Counted from the stretch's first letter, positions 18,305-28,764 are shown. The stretch: 64,000 nt of DNA from Acidobacteriaceae bacterium (GCA_035944135.1 DASZBM010000001.1:310001-374000), one strand, 5' to 3'. Program-made: numbers and translations. Notes: generated from the letters alone by a model not told the origin.

Positions 18305-18353
18305 AGTGAGGACACATCGCGCGGGCTGAGTCGTCAGTTGGATCTCTTTGGGA

Positions 18354-18389
18354 GGCAAGGACTTGTCTATGCGGTCCTTGCCTTTTTTT
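18354..18389 (+). terminator. Rho-independent terminator
   Basis: GGCAAGGAC (18354-18362) pairs perfectly with GTCCTTGCC (18374-18382) around an 11-base loop, followed by seven T (18383-18389). It lies 50 bases past the stop of the secreted-protein gene. Confidence 0.92.
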
Positions 18390-18418
18390 CCTATTGGAGT
18401 GCAGTCCGGTGACACGGA

Positions 18419-19474
18419 CTAGAAATGGTGGGATAGGCTCGCGATAACGGTGTAGTCGGCGAAGAAGGCGTCTCCGTTGGTGATGTTGTATTGGATTTCC
18501 GGCACGCTGGGCGGACGGTCACGATAAAGGGCCCACGGGCCGTTGACGGAAAGTGTCGTGCGCTTGATATCGACCATGAGGCCGGGATCAAGCGAGAAAA
18601 TGAAGCCGGGGCGGCGGAAGCCGTCGCTATCGCCGAGGAGATCGCGGACGGGAACGCCTTCGCCGCGGATGCCGAGCGAGAGCGAGACGTGGCGGAGCCT
18701 GGGAACGCTCTGCGAAACGCCTGCACGGTAAAGATATTGATCGGTGACAGACATGACGCCCTGACCAGGTTGCGAGCGGAATGTCGGTACGGCGTTTGTG
18801 TCTTCGGGGTTGAAGAGGTAGCTGGCCTGGCCATAGGCGGAGGCGGTGTGCCAAAGGCGCTTGTATCCCTGGGTTCCGAGGACGAAGCCCCAGCCGCCAT
18901 CGCCGGGCTGGAGAGACTGGTCGGCGGTAGCGGTGATGGTCTGGCCGCCCTGGGTCGCGAGGCCGGTGGCGTTGTCCACGCCGGTGGGAACCTTTAGCTG
19001 CCCGATGACTGCGATGTTGCCGCCGTTTTCGGTGGGCGAACGGAAGATCCACGCCTGGGCGCCGACGAGCATGTCACCGATGCCTGAGACGCGGAAGATG
19101 CCGGTGGGCGGATAGATTTGGTTGCGCGAGCCGTCATAGACCGGAACGTCCGCGATAAAGCTCCAGCGCGGCGAGAGCCGGTACTCTATGCCGACGTCGA
19201 AGATGTTCTGGTGATTGCGAACGGCGGTGGGCCGGGCGATCTCGGTGGAACCCTGGTAATACTTGTTCGAGTTGAAGACGCGGTAGCCGATGTCGACGGT
19301 GAGATTGTGGATAGAAAAGCGCGATCTGGGAGCACTCCCGTCGGCGGTGACGAGCTCGCTGATGACGCGCTGATTGGTGTGGGCGGCTACGCAGCCCTGC
19401 GCATAAGCGCCAGCGCCGGAAAGAAGGCACGTGAGGGACCCGAGAATGGCGAGAGAGATCCTGGATAGCTGCAC
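18419..19474 (-). CDS. Outer-membrane beta-barrel protein (transporter-like)
   Basis: 351 residues with a GTG start (19474) and GGAGG seven bases upstream. The signal peptide covers residues 1-25 (G-A-G-A-Y-A-Q). The rest alternates amphipathic strands with aromatic belts and ends in S-L-S-H-H-F, a C-terminal Phe typical of BAM-inserted barrels. R-F-S-I-H-N-L-T-V-D-I-G-Y-R-V-F and the later D-V-P-V-Y-D-G-S segment recall outer-membrane proteins annotated as transporters or MetA-pathway phenol-degradation proteins, but the substrate is unknown. It stands alone between convergent and same-strand neighbours and likely has its own promoter in the 205 bases upstream. Confidence 0.75.
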   Translation of the reverse strand: MQLSRISLAILGSLTCLLSGAGAYAQGCVAAHTNQRVISELVTADGSAPRSRFSIHNLTVDIGYRVFNSNKYYQGSTEIARPTAVRNHQNIFDVGIEYRLSPRWSFIADVPVYDGSRNQIYPPTGIFRVSGIGDMLVGAQAWIFRSPTENGGNIAVIGQLKVPTGVDNATGLATQGGQTITATADQSLQPGDGGWGFVLGTQGYKRLWHTASAYGQASYLFNPEDTNAVPTFRSQPGQGVMSVTDQYLYRAGVSQSVPRLRHVSLSLGIRGEGVPVRDLLGDSDGFRRPGFIFSLDPGLMVDIKRTTLSVNGPWALYRDRPPSVPEIQYNITNGDAFFADYTVIASLSHHF

Positions 19475-19606
19475 GGGATAGCCTCCGAAAAAGAACAGAT
19501 GTTTGGCGCGCTAAAGCGTCGTTCGGACGAGCGAAGCCAAGCTATGGCAAAAGGGGAGGCTTTTTCATCCATCGAAAGATGGAATTTGGTACAAAAAAAT
19601 GGAAAA

Positions 19607-19630
19607 GAGCCCGGACTAAAGTCCGGACTC
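19607..19630. repeat. Short hairpin repeat, TAAA-loop family (copy 2)
   Basis: GAGCCCGGAC (19607-19616), loop TAAA, GTCCGGACTC (19621-19630): nine of ten pairs match. The stem sequence differs entirely from other copies while the loop is identical. Confidence 0.75.
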
Positions 19631-19652
19631 TTGATTTGTTCGGTTCGGCTAT

Positions 19653-19672
19653 GGCACGGCTGAAGCCGTGCC
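19653..19672. repeat. Short hairpin repeat, TGAA-loop variant (copy 3)
   Basis: GGCACGGC (19653-19660), loop TGAA, GCCGTGCC (19665-19672), perfect stem, followed by CCTTC. It lies eight bases beyond the tsf stop codon, so on the minus strand it is the first structure after tsf. Confidence 0.8.
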
Positions 19673-19679
19673 CCTTCCG

Positions 19680-20345
<666 letters not shown>

Positions 20346-20394
20346 TCTGGTTCTTGATCCTTCCCGCCTCATAAGGGATGAGGCGCGTGAAAAA

Positions 20395-20416
20395 GGCGTG
20401 GGCTAAAGCCCACGCC
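20395..20416. repeat. Short hairpin repeat, TAAA-loop family (copy 4)
   Basis: GGCGTGGGC (20395-20403), loop TAAA, GCCCACGCC (20408-20416): perfect nine-base stem in the rpsB-tsf intercistronic region. Confidence 0.85.
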
Positions 20417-20441
20417 CTAGATATCAGGTAAGGGCTGTTAC

Positions 20442-20461
20442 GGCACGGCTAAAGCCGTGCC
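20442..20461. repeat. Short hairpin repeat, TAAA-loop family (copy 5)
   Basis: GGCACGGC (20442-20449), loop TAAA, GCCGTGCC (20454-20461), perfect stem, followed by CCTTC. It lies 17 bases past the rpsB stop and shares its stem with copy 3. Confidence 0.85.
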
Positions 20462-20478
20462 CCTTCAATGCAATCTGC

Positions 20479-21408
<930 letters not shown>

Positions 21409-21561
21409 GTTAATTTTCCTATTCTGGGCATCGCTGTCTGTGAGTCCGGTCGGCTTTGTGGCGGCCTAGGCGACAGACGATTGATCCCGGTGGGCTGGGA
21501 GATTTGGTTCCTGCCGCCGGCGCGATGTCGGCGGGTGCTGCTGGATGCTTCGAGTACCGCT

Positions 21562-21588
21562 GCCCGGAGCGTTTGTGGCGCTCCGGGC
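21562..21588. other. Strong intercistronic hairpin between rpsI and rpsB
   Basis: GCCCGGAGCG (21562-21571) pairs perfectly with CGCTCCGGGC (21579-21588) around TTTGTGG. It lies inside the 231-base gap between rpsI and rpsB, with no T-run on the minus strand, so a processing, attenuation or r-protein regulatory site is possible. Nothing else in the gap is recognisable. Confidence 0.6.
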
Positions 21589-21639
21589 GAAAAGCAGATC
21601 CTCTTCGGGGATGACAACCAGAAAAAGAAGTGCGACAGC

Positions 21640-22035
21640 TTAGCGCTTGCTGAACTGGAAGCGGGCGCGGGCACCCTTCTGGCCGTACTTCTTGCGTTCC
21701 TTGCCGCGGGCGTCACGAGTGACCATGCCGCCGGCCTTGAGCGTTTTGCGCAGTTCGGCGTTGAACTCCATGAGAGCGCGGGCGATGCCGAGCTTGACAG
21801 CATCGGCCTGGCCGTTGACGCCGCCACCCTTGACCGTGGTCAGGATGTCGAAGGTCTCGTTGATGTCGGCGATGCCGAGCGGCTGCTTGGCGGCGGCGCG
21901 CTGTGCGGGAGTGACAAAGTACTCCTCAAACTGCTTGCCGTTGATGGTGAACTTGCCCGAGCCAGGGCGGAGGAAGACGCGAGCGATTGCGCTCTTGCGC
22001 CGGCCGGTTCCGTAGTATTGGATCAGATCTGCCAT
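21640..22035 (-). CDS. rpsI: 30S ribosomal protein S9
   Basis: 131 residues. It begins with [14 protein letters not shown], has [10 protein letters not shown] in the middle and ends with the invariant basic tail A-R-F-Q-F-S-K-R, whose last residues reach the P-site tRNA in known structures. AAAGGA sits eight bases before the ATG. It follows rplM after 28 bases, the usual L13-S9 pair. Confidence 0.98.
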   Translation of the reverse strand: MADLIQYYGTGRRKSAIARVFLRPGSGKFTINGKQFEEYFVTPAQRAAAKQPLGIADINETFDILTTVKGGGVNGQADAVKLGIARALMEFNAELRKTLKAGGMVTRDARGKERKKYGQKGARARFQFSKR

Positions 22036-22063
22036 AAACTTTGTCCTTTATCCCCGTTCGTCG

Positions 22064-22504
22064 TTAGGCGCTGAGCGCGGTGGGCTGCTGGGCCTTGTGC
22101 GGGTGGTCGGCACCCTTGTAGACCTTGAGCTTGGTGGCCATCTGGCGGCCGAGCTTGGACTTGGGGAGCATGCCCTTGATGGCCTCTTCGACGATCTTCT
22201 CGGGACGGCGGGCGAGCAGCTTGGTGAAGCCCTCCTCGCGCAAGCCGCCGGGAAAGCCGGTGTAGCGGCGATACATCTTCTGGCTCGCCTTCATGCCGGT
22301 GACGTGGATCTTCTCGGCGTTGATGACGATGACGTGGTCGCCCATATCAATGTAGGGCGTATAGAGCGGGTTGTTCTTACCCGTAAGAACGTTGGCGGCG
22401 CGGGAGGCGAGACGGCCGAGGGTCTGTCCGCTGGCGTCGAGGACGAACCACTTGCGCGGGACGTCTTTGCCGCTGGGAATCGTCGTTGTCTGATTCAGAT
22501 TCAC
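22064..22504 (-). CDS. rplM: 50S ribosomal protein L13
   Basis: 146 residues. The start is GTG (22504) preceded by AAGGAG six bases upstream. Signatures are [28 protein letters not shown] and [12 protein letters not shown], with the M-L-P-K-S-K-L-G-R region near 115. It is the first gene of the r-protein/tsf run and lies behind a long leader (about 330 bases) from a sigma-70-type promoter. Confidence 0.98.
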   Translation of the reverse strand: MNLNQTTTIPSGKDVPRKWFVLDASGQTLGRLASRAANVLTGKNNPLYTPYIDMGDHVIVINAEKIHVTGMKASQKMYRRYTGFPGGLREEGFTKLLARRPEKIVEEAIKGMLPKSKLGRQMATKLKVYKGADHPHKAQQPTALSA

Positions 22505-22834
22505 GTTGTACTCCTTACATCTGCCGTCTTCGTGGCCGGCGTGAAGCGCGAAGATATTGTGCCTGCGTTGGGCGGCCGAACCGGGCGACAGGCCACGCGC
22601 AGCACGATTGCCGCGGGGGCTGCCCGAAGAGGGGCCGGAGTTGCGTGATAGCGCACAGAGCCGGATAGAGCGATGGCCGGGGAGCGGGGCTTTGCGAATC
22701 AGTGCCGAACAGCGAGCCCGGCAAGTGCCGGAATCAGCGGGGGCGGCGGTGAGCCTCGCCTCAGTGTCCTGGGTCCAGGCGCCTCAGCATTGCCCGAAAG
22801 GGCGCACCAAGGTCACAGGCGCAGGACTGCGCGA
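22505..22834 (-). other. Long untranslated leader of rplM
   Basis: About 330 bases between the predicted transcription start and the rplM GTG. It contains no convincing coding sequence and is GC-rich with several potential stems. I do not recognise a known ribosomal leader motif in it. Confidence 0.5.
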
Positions 22835-22840
22835 GTCTTC

Positions 22841-22869
22841 AGGATAATTGGGTCGCACTCGGAAGTCAA
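22841..22869 (-). promoter_or_regulatory. Sigma-70-type promoter of the rplM-rpsI-rpsB-tsf operon
   Basis: On the minus strand: TTGACT (22869-22864), 17-base spacer, TATCCT (22846-22841). Both hexamers are near consensus with ideal spacing; the predicted start is near 22834. Confidence 0.8.
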
Positions 22870-22943
22870 TGATTTCCGCAGCCGATTTTTGGGGGCGAGG
22901 GTAGAGCGTAGGGCAATCGTTTTCAGCGGATTACACGGATTTT

Positions 22944-23135
22944 TCAGCGCATCAGGAGGTGAATGATCGCAAAGATGAAGAGAGCCAGGATGCCGGCAAC
23001 GGTTAGAAAGAGCGCGGAGCCGATGAAGATGGATGCGACGCGGCGGCGCGCGGGGGATGGCGGGGTGATGCCGAAGGTCATGATGAAGGCATCGGCGATG
23101 GATTCAAGGAATTTCATGAGCGCGCCGATATTCAT
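22944..23135 (-). CDS. Small single-pass membrane protein, unknown
   Basis: 63 residues from the ATG at 23135 (open further to 23174). An amphipathic N-terminal part with F-I-M-T-F-G-I-T-P-P-S-P-A-R-R-R is followed by one strong transmembrane helix (about residues 34-58) and a two- to three-residue tail. No ribosome-binding site is strong. The clear membrane helix preceded by an Arg cluster argues for a real gene with the C-terminus outside. It lies just upstream of the rplM promoter on the same strand. Function unknown. Confidence 0.55.
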   Translation of the reverse strand: MNIGALMKFLESIADAFIMTFGITPPSPARRRVASIFIGSALFLTVAGILALFIFAIIHLLMR

Positions 23136-23295
23136 TGTACGGATTTCCAGCGTGAGGTCCCTGCGAGGGTACAAAAGTAACGCTGCCGATGGGTAGCACA
23201 GCTGGCTCTAAGTTGGGAGTGTCTGGAGGGGTTCAGGCAACAGAGACTAACCCGGCAAGCAACGAATTGATATCGGGACTCTGGTGAGGTTAAGG

Positions 23296-24168
23296 ATGCG
23301 TCGACTGTACGCCGCGGTTGCGGGTTTTCTTTTTCTGGCAGGGAGTGCTGCGGCGCTCGGCGCGGATGTGCAACCGAATGGACAGGCGATCGCAGAACGG
23401 CTGATAGGCAAGCAGCTTTTTCTTCGCGGATTCTGGGCGGACGACAACCTGAAATTCGATGCGCAGGGGCAGATTCAAACTTCGGCGGACACGGTTCCGT
23501 TTACGGAGTCGGGGATTGATGTGCGGTCAGTGCGGGTGAATGGGAATTCGCTGATGATTGAGGGCCAGCGGATGGCGCTGGAGTTCCTGCCGAACGATGA
23601 GATCCGGCGTGTGCCGGCGAAGACCGAGCAGGATGCGGGCGCGATCAGCATGGAGATCGCAGGCGATGGAAGCGGGAATTTCGACCGGGCTCTGGATGTG
23701 GTGTTCGCGAAGGACCTGGCGACGCTGGCGCCTTCCCTGCCCCAGTACTGGCAGGCGTACGCGATGCAGCACTTTCTACCGGTGAGTTCGGCGCCGAAGT
23801 TCCAGAAAGAGAGCTTTGTCACCGAAAGCGCGACGTCGGTGACGTTTACGCCGGAAGAGAAAAGCGCGATGCATGTGGGTGGCGAGGTGAAGCCGCCGAC
23901 GCTGGTCCGGACCTACAATCCGACGTTCACCGACCTGGCGAACGCGCAGAAGTTTACGGGGAATGTGAAGCTGTATCTGTGGTTCGATTCTGATGGCAAG
24001 GTCTCGCACGTGAGCGTGGCGCAGCCTGCGGGATTGGGGTTGGATGAGGCGGCGATTGCGGCGGTCCAGCAGTATCAGTTTCAGCCGGCGACCCTGAACG
24101 GCAATGCGGTGACGGTTGACCTGTATCTGAATGTGCAGTTCAAGAGCCTGCAGTCTACTTTGTGGTAG
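23296..24168 (+). CDS. Secreted protein with TonB C-terminal-like domain
   Basis: 290 residues from the ATG at 23296 (GAGG seven bases upstream); a GTG four codons earlier is possible. Residues 1-22 look like a signal peptide with a cleavable A-L-G-A. Residues 200-290 carry a TonB C-terminal fold: G-N-V-K-L-Y-L-W-F-D-S-D-G-K-V, then A-A-I-A-A-V-Q-Q-Y-Q-F-Q-P-A. The Pro-rich periplasmic spacer and permanent N-terminal anchor of true TonB are missing, and the middle domain (30-190) is unrecognised. It overlaps the convergent GT-C gene by 14 bases. A paralogue lies at 25569. Probably periplasmic; the role is unknown. Confidence 0.75.
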   Translation: MRRLYAAVAGFLFLAGSAAALGADVQPNGQAIAERLIGKQLFLRGFWADDNLKFDAQGQIQTSADTVPFTESGIDVRSVRVNGNSLMIEGQRMALEFLPNDEIRRVPAKTEQDAGAISMEIAGDGSGNFDRALDVVFAKDLATLAPSLPQYWQAYAMQHFLPVSSAPKFQKESFVTESATSVTFTPEEKSAMHVGGEVKPPTLVRTYNPTFTDLANAQKFTGNVKLYLWFDSDGKVSHVSVAQPAGLGLDEAAIAAVQQYQFQPATLNGNAVTVDLYLNVQFKSLQSTLW

Positions 24169-25459
24169 CCGTGCGCGGTTCTCTGGTGGGCGTGGGAGTG
24201 GGCGAGAGCATCGCGTCGATGCTCTCGATGAGCAGCCAGGCGTAGCCAGCGACAAGCAGAATCTGTGTGACGAGGAAGACGATGGCCATGGGCTGTCGTT
24301 GAGCGAGCGCGTGGTGAAAGGGTTCGGCGAGGAACTGGCCGAAGACCGTGGCCCAGATGCTGTGGGTGGTGACCGCGACCACGTTGAACAGAGCGAAGCA
24401 GGCGAGGCGGAGACGCTGGCGCGTGCCTTCGCCGAGAAGAAGGCAGAACGGAAACAACGTGAGCACGAGGTAGGGCGGCCACGACTTCTTGGAAAAAATA
24501 AGCAGCGCCAGATTTAGCGAGGCGCAGCCGAAGACGGCGAGGCGCAGTAGAGGTGCTTCGGCCCGAGCGCGAAGACGGGCGCGCACCATGACCGCGATGA
24601 TGACGAGCAGGACGATGCCGAGCAAACCGTCTTCGAGTTTCATTGGGGCGGTGTGGCCTGCAGCGGATTCGAGCAGGTAAGGAAGATCGCTGGCGGTGCG
24701 AAGGCCGCCCTCGCGCGAGAGTGGCTCGAAGATGGGCAGGTGCAAGAGTGCGAATGCACCATACCCCGCGACGATGACAACGACGAAGCCGACGAGCCAG
24801 CGCAGCCAACCGCGCGCGGCAAGAATGAACGCGGGCGCGAAGAGCATGGAGAGGAATTTGATGAGGACGGAGCTGAAGCCGACGAGCGCGCCTGAGATGG
24901 CGTCGCGCTGGCGGGAGATGGCGAGGACCCCGAGCCCGAGGAGGACGGCGGTGACGACATTGTCCTGGCCGTCAATGGTGACGAACTGCAGGCTGATGGC
25001 GCTGGTGACGTAAAGGACGGCGGCGATGCGCGCGGCGCGCTCGGAGGCGAAGAGGCGCGCGGCGCGAAGCCAGACGGGGAGGATGAGGAACTCAACGAGG
25101 ATGGCGAAGAGGATGATGGCGAGGGGCGAGTTCCAAAGGCGGAGGAGAGCGGCGTCGAGGAACGTGTGAAGAGGAGCGTAGCTGGATTGGAAGTCGCGAT
25201 ACGGCAGTTCATGCTGGAGCAACAGGTGCGCTTCGGGGAAGTAGAACGCGGGGATGTCGCCGCGGACGGGAAGGTGGAGGACGAGGAATACACCGCAGAA
25301 GACGGCGAGACGCGAGAGGATGAAGGCGAAGTTGATTGTGCGATCGAAGATGGCGCGGCCTGGGCGGTGGATGGAGTTACTGGAGGCTGCGAAGTAACCG
25401 ACGATCGCGAATGCGCTGCCGAGCGCGGTGCGGGCCTCAAGGCTTTGGATTCCAGTCAT
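24155..25459 (-). CDS. Multi-pass membrane protein, GT87/GT-C glycosyltransferase-like
   Basis: 434 residues with about nine hydrophobic helices. The first external loop reads R-G-D-I-P-A-F-Y-F-P-E-A-H and is followed by L-P-Y-R-D-F-Q-S-S-Y-A-P, the pattern of GT87/DUF2029-type mannosyltransferases, where a D near the first helix is catalytic. The last 20 residues are Thr/Pro-rich. It stands between two TonB-C protein genes on the opposite strand, with a 14-base tail-to-tail overlap with one. The likely donor is a polyprenyl-phosphate sugar; acceptor unknown. Confidence 0.75.
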   Translation of the reverse strand: MTGIQSLEARTALGSAFAIVGYFAASSNSIHRPGRAIFDRTINFAFILSRLAVFCGVFLVLHLPVRGDIPAFYFPEAHLLLQHELPYRDFQSSYAPLHTFLDAALLRLWNSPLAIILFAILVEFLILPVWLRAARLFASERAARIAAVLYVTSAISLQFVTIDGQDNVVTAVLLGLGVLAISRQRDAISGALVGFSSVLIKFLSMLFAPAFILAARGWLRWLVGFVVVIVAGYGAFALLHLPIFEPLSREGGLRTASDLPYLLESAAGHTAPMKLEDGLLGIVLLVIIAVMVRARLRARAEAPLLRLAVFGCASLNLALLIFSKKSWPPYLVLTLFPFCLLLGEGTRQRLRLACFALFNVVAVTTHSIWATVFGQFLAEPFHHALAQRQPMAIVFLVTQILLVAGYAWLLIESIDAMLSPTPTPTREPRTATTK

Positions 25460-25568
25460 CCGATGGTCCGCTGTGCGCCGATAAAGTGCATGGGGCGAGT
25501 ATACGAAAGCGCGTGTGGGAGTTCAGATAAGAGCCGCCCGGTTTCAATCGTGCAGTAGGATGTTGCGC

Positions 25569-26411
25569 ATGCGAGGAGCATGGTGTGGAGTTGTGTTGTG
25601 TGTGATCGTGTGCGCGCCGGTTGCGCGCGCGAACAAGGACAAGGCTGCAGAGAATGCGTTCCGGGACTCGGTGATAAAGCAGCAGCTTGTGCTGCGAAGC
25701 TTTAGCGGTGAGGACGTAGTGCATGCAGTGTGGGCGGGGACGGCCCTTGAAGTCGACCAGCCGCGGTGGCGGACGATCGGCGTGCTCGACGTGAACTCTG
25801 TGCAGATGAAGCACCACGAGCTGATACTGTTATGCACAAGACGTGTGCTGATGCGTGATGCGAGCGGCAAATTCGCGCTGAGCGACGGCGAGAGGTCTGT
25901 GGAGATTGATGTTGATTTGAAGGGCGCTGATCCTGTCCAGGTGCTGCCTCAGTTGAAACAGCAACTTTTCTATTCGTCGACGGACGAAGCCGTGGCTGCT
26001 GTTCCGAAGCGGTTGCAGGGGATGCTGCCGGCGCGGGAACCGGGCAGCGGGCCGCGCAGAGCCGGCGGCGTGATGTGCGATTGCGCGGAGGAAGGGACGG
26101 ACGCCTGTTCGGGACGGAATCCGAGGGAGGGGCTGAGACCGCCGAGGGCAACGTACACGCCCGATCCGGAATATAGCGAGGAGGCGCGAAACGCGGGAAT
26201 CAACGGAGATGTTCTGGTGGCTCTCGTCGTCGATGAGACCGGAAGAGCGACGGATTTATGGGTGGCCCGGCCAGCGGGATATGGGCTGGATGAGACCTCG
26301 GTTAATGCAGTGCGGCAGTACGAGTTCCAACCGGCGACGTGCCATGGACAGCCGATAGCTATGCCACTGAATGTAGAGGTGAACTTCCATATCTTCAGCC
26401 GAAGGCGGTGA
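25569..26411 (+). CDS. Secreted protein with TonB C-terminal-like domain (paralogue)
   Basis: 280 residues from the ATG at 25569; another ATG is three codons upstream. Residues 1-21 form a signal peptide (A-P-V-A-R-A). The C-terminal domain has Y-S-E-E-A-R-N-A-G-I-N-G-D-V-L-V-A-L-V-V-D and then V-N-A-V-R-Q-Y-E-F-Q-P-A, closely matching the TonB C-terminal pattern and the gene at 23296. A C-D-C-A-E-E-G-T-D-A-C segment near 170 is unusual for a periplasmic protein and could form disulphides. No membrane anchor remains after cleavage. Role unknown; adaptor function at TonB-dependent receptors is speculation. Confidence 0.72.
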   Translation: MRGAWCGVVLCVIVCAPVARANKDKAAENAFRDSVIKQQLVLRSFSGEDVVHAVWAGTALEVDQPRWRTIGVLDVNSVQMKHHELILLCTRRVLMRDASGKFALSDGERSVEIDVDLKGADPVQVLPQLKQQLFYSSTDEAVAAVPKRLQGMLPAREPGSGPRRAGGVMCDCAEEGTDACSGRNPREGLRPPRATYTPDPEYSEEARNAGINGDVLVALVVDETGRATDLWVARPAGYGLDETSVNAVRQYEFQPATCHGQPIAMPLNVEVNFHIFSRRR

Positions 26412-26534
26412 GCTCAGTGCCGGGCTGCGTGGTCGCTGGCCGAGCTTGGTGTCGAGCATCTGAGACTTACGCTGGGAGTTCTTCGTCGAGGAGAGTGCAT
26501 TCTTTCGCTTCGAAGTTACGTCGGAGGTTCTTTG

Positions 26535-27074
26535 ATGAAGGCTGCCTTTGTGTCACTTTTCCTCGCGGTAATTTTCGCGTGCGCCGTCCCGATTCACGCG
26601 CAGCAACCCATTCTGCCAGGGATGAATCCGTCCGCGTGCGGTTCCGGCCGGCCGAATTTCTCCATCAAGGAGGACGCTTCAGCTCCTGCGGTGACGCAGG
26701 CGCCGGACGGCAAGGCTCTGATCCATGTGATCGAACAGATGCCACCGGTGGGGTTGATCTCGACGAAGGTGGCTGTGGGTGTCGACGGAAGTTGGGTCGG
26801 AGAGACGAAACCGCAGACGTACGTGAGCTTCACAGTCGATCCGGGCGTCCACCATATTTGCGCGAATTACCAGGGCGATGCGGCAGTCGGTGAGGAGGGC
26901 AAGACAATCCTTCGCCGCTTAAATGTCGAGGCCGGGCACACTTACTACCTGCTTTATCGAGGTATCTTCAGCAGGGATTCGGGTGAGGTTGCGTTTTTCG
27001 ACGAGGTGGACGAGGACGAAGGCGGGTACCTGCTGCAGACGTCGCAGCATGTGATCTCGACGACGAAGAAGTAG
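26535..27074 (+). CDS. Secreted DUF2846-like protein
   Basis: 179 residues from the ATG at 26535 (CGGAGG upstream). A signal peptide ends at I-H-A-Q. The central part has V-A-V-G-V-D-G-S-W-V-G-E-T and V-D-P-G-V-H-H-I-C-A-N-Y, then L-N-V-E-A-G-H-T-Y-Y-L-L-Y, the beta-sandwich pattern of DUF2846 proteins. No lipobox is evident. It follows the TonB-C gene on the same strand after 123 bases. The molecular role of the family is unknown. Confidence 0.72.
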   Translation: MKAAFVSLFLAVIFACAVPIHAQQPILPGMNPSACGSGRPNFSIKEDASAPAVTQAPDGKALIHVIEQMPPVGLISTKVAVGVDGSWVGETKPQTYVSFTVDPGVHHICANYQGDAAVGEEGKTILRRLNVEAGHTYYLLYRGIFSRDSGEVAFFDEVDEDEGGYLLQTSQHVISTTKK

Positions 27075-27099
27075 ATCCCGGAACGCCGGGCGCCGAACC

Positions 27100-28764
27100 T
27101 TAGTGCTGCAACTGCGTGGTGGCGGGCTGCTGGCCTAGCTTGGTCTGGAGCGGTTTGGGGATGTGGCGTTTGCGCGCGGTGACCGGCGGTGTGGGCTGCT
27201 TGGGGTCGAGTCGATAGACGATGAGCAGGTTGCGATCGGGGTCGTCGAGCGCGGGAAAGGCGGCAACGCGTACTGGTCGGTAGAGCGGCGTGATGGCGTC
27301 GGCCTTATCGTCGTCGAGCTCGTTCCAGGCGATGTACCAGCCGGGGTGGTACTTGGCGACGCGCTGATCGAGGTCGAGCGTGCCGAAGTCGTCGTCGATG
27401 GAGGGCAGGCCGGTCATGAGAGTGAGGTCGGAGCCGGAGATGGAGAGGATGAGGTGTGAATGCGTGGGGTCGGAGTCGACGATGCGCTTGATGGATTGCG
27501 CGGCGGCTTCGAACTGGTAGGTGGGATGGCGGACGAAGTCGAGCTGAAGGAGCGCATCCGGAATGACGATGGCGAGCGTTACGGCGGCGGCGAGGATTGA
27601 GGTGATGGTGGTCTCGAGGCGGCCGCGGGCGTGGCGAAAGTTGTCGAGGCCGAGCGCGACGACAGCGGTGATGGGAACGGCGATGACCAGGTAATACCGC
27701 GGTTGCAGATTGTTGTGGTAGACGAGGAACGCGAAGTAGCCACCGATCCAGAGGAGCAGCGCTGGAAAGAGGGGTTGCGTAAAAAGGCGCGGCCTCCAGA
27801 AGAGTGCAAGCGCTAGCACGACGAAAAACACCGGATAGAGGACGTGGCCCATCCACATGCCGTCGCCGATGGCGCTGAGGACGACGGTGGCGAGAGGTTG
27901 GAGCTCGACGCCGGTGTAGGCGTTGGCGGAGAACAGGTAGCGGTAGTCCTCGAGGAAGTGTGGACGAACGAAGGCGACGAAGTAGATGAACCACAGCGCG
28001 AGGCCGATGATGGCCGGCGGGAGTGCCGTGTGGAGATAGCGCCGGGTGTTGTAGCCGGCGCGGGCCCAGACCATGTAGAAGATGGCGGGCATCAGGAAAA
28101 GGCCGGTGGTCTTAGTGAGGACGATGCCGGGGATCAGGATGCCGAGGGCGACGGTGTACGCAACGGCGCGGAGGGTTTTGCGCCGAGGAGAAGAGCGGAA
28201 GAAGCTGAGGCTGAGGGGCTCGAGATGCGAGGCCGCAATGAGGGCGAGCGCGGTGAGCGCAATGAGCAGGGGCTCCAGGATGGCCATGCGCTCAAACGCG
28301 TAGATGTAGGGACTGAGGCAGAGAAAGAGAACGCAGAGCGGGCCGGCAAGGGGCGCGGAGTTTGGGTGAAAGGCGCGCGCGGCGCGCTGCAGCAGTATGT
28401 AGAACGCGAAGAGCGTGAGGCCGAAGACGCAGACGGTTAGAGAGCGCGCGGCAGCGAGAGTGACTCCGGTGAGCTTGAAGACGACTAGCTCGATTGCGGG
28501 CCAGACGGGAAGAGCGACGGCGGGGTTGAAGTCGCCGGACCAGTACCAGTGCCCGGTGAGGTAGTGGCGGATGGCGGCGTCGCCGTACCAGCCCTCGTCG
28601 GTGTACTTGGCCCAGTCCATCCAGGGCGAACTGTTGGGGAAGTCGGCGGTAAGGTGGAAGAAGTGCAGCGAGAAGAAGACCGCGGCGACAGCAAGCAGCA
28701 GAGCTCCGGGAAGGTGCCGGAGCATGGGATGGTTGTGCTGTCTGCCGCTCCGCATCGACTCCAA
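27100..28764 (-). CDS. Multi-pass membrane protein, ArnT/PMT-type GT-C glycosyltransferase-like
   Basis: 554 residues with about eleven hydrophobic helices in the first 420. The first external loop has W-A-K-Y-T-D-E-G-W-Y-G-D-A-A-I-R-H-Y, the D-E-G-x-Y pattern of ArnT/PMT enzymes, where the acidic pair is catalytic. The C-terminal soluble part includes Y-H-P-G-W-Y-I-A-W-N. It starts 12 bases before the end of the acyltransferase gene region on the same strand (the acyltransferase is upstream). Together they suggest modification of a lipid-linked envelope glycan. Exact donor unknown. Confidence 0.8.
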   Translation of the reverse strand: MESMRSGRQHNHPMLRHLPGALLLAVAAVFFSLHFFHLTADFPNSSPWMDWAKYTDEGWYGDAAIRHYLTGHWYWSGDFNPAVALPVWPAIELVVFKLTGVTLAAARSLTVCVFGLTLFAFYILLQRAARAFHPNSAPLAGPLCVLFLCLSPYIYAFERMAILEPLLIALTALALIAASHLEPLSLSFFRSSPRRKTLRAVAYTVALGILIPGIVLTKTTGLFLMPAIFYMVWARAGYNTRRYLHTALPPAIIGLALWFIYFVAFVRPHFLEDYRYLFSANAYTGVELQPLATVVLSAIGDGMWMGHVLYPVFFVVLALALFWRPRLFTQPLFPALLLWIGGYFAFLVYHNNLQPRYYLVIAVPITAVVALGLDNFRHARGRLETTITSILAAAVTLAIVIPDALLQLDFVRHPTYQFEAAAQSIKRIVDSDPTHSHLILSISGSDLTLMTGLPSIDDDFGTLDLDQRVAKYHPGWYIAWNELDDDKADAITPLYRPVRVAAFPALDDPDRNLLIVYRLDPKQPTPPVTARKRHIPKPLQTKLGQQPATTQLQH

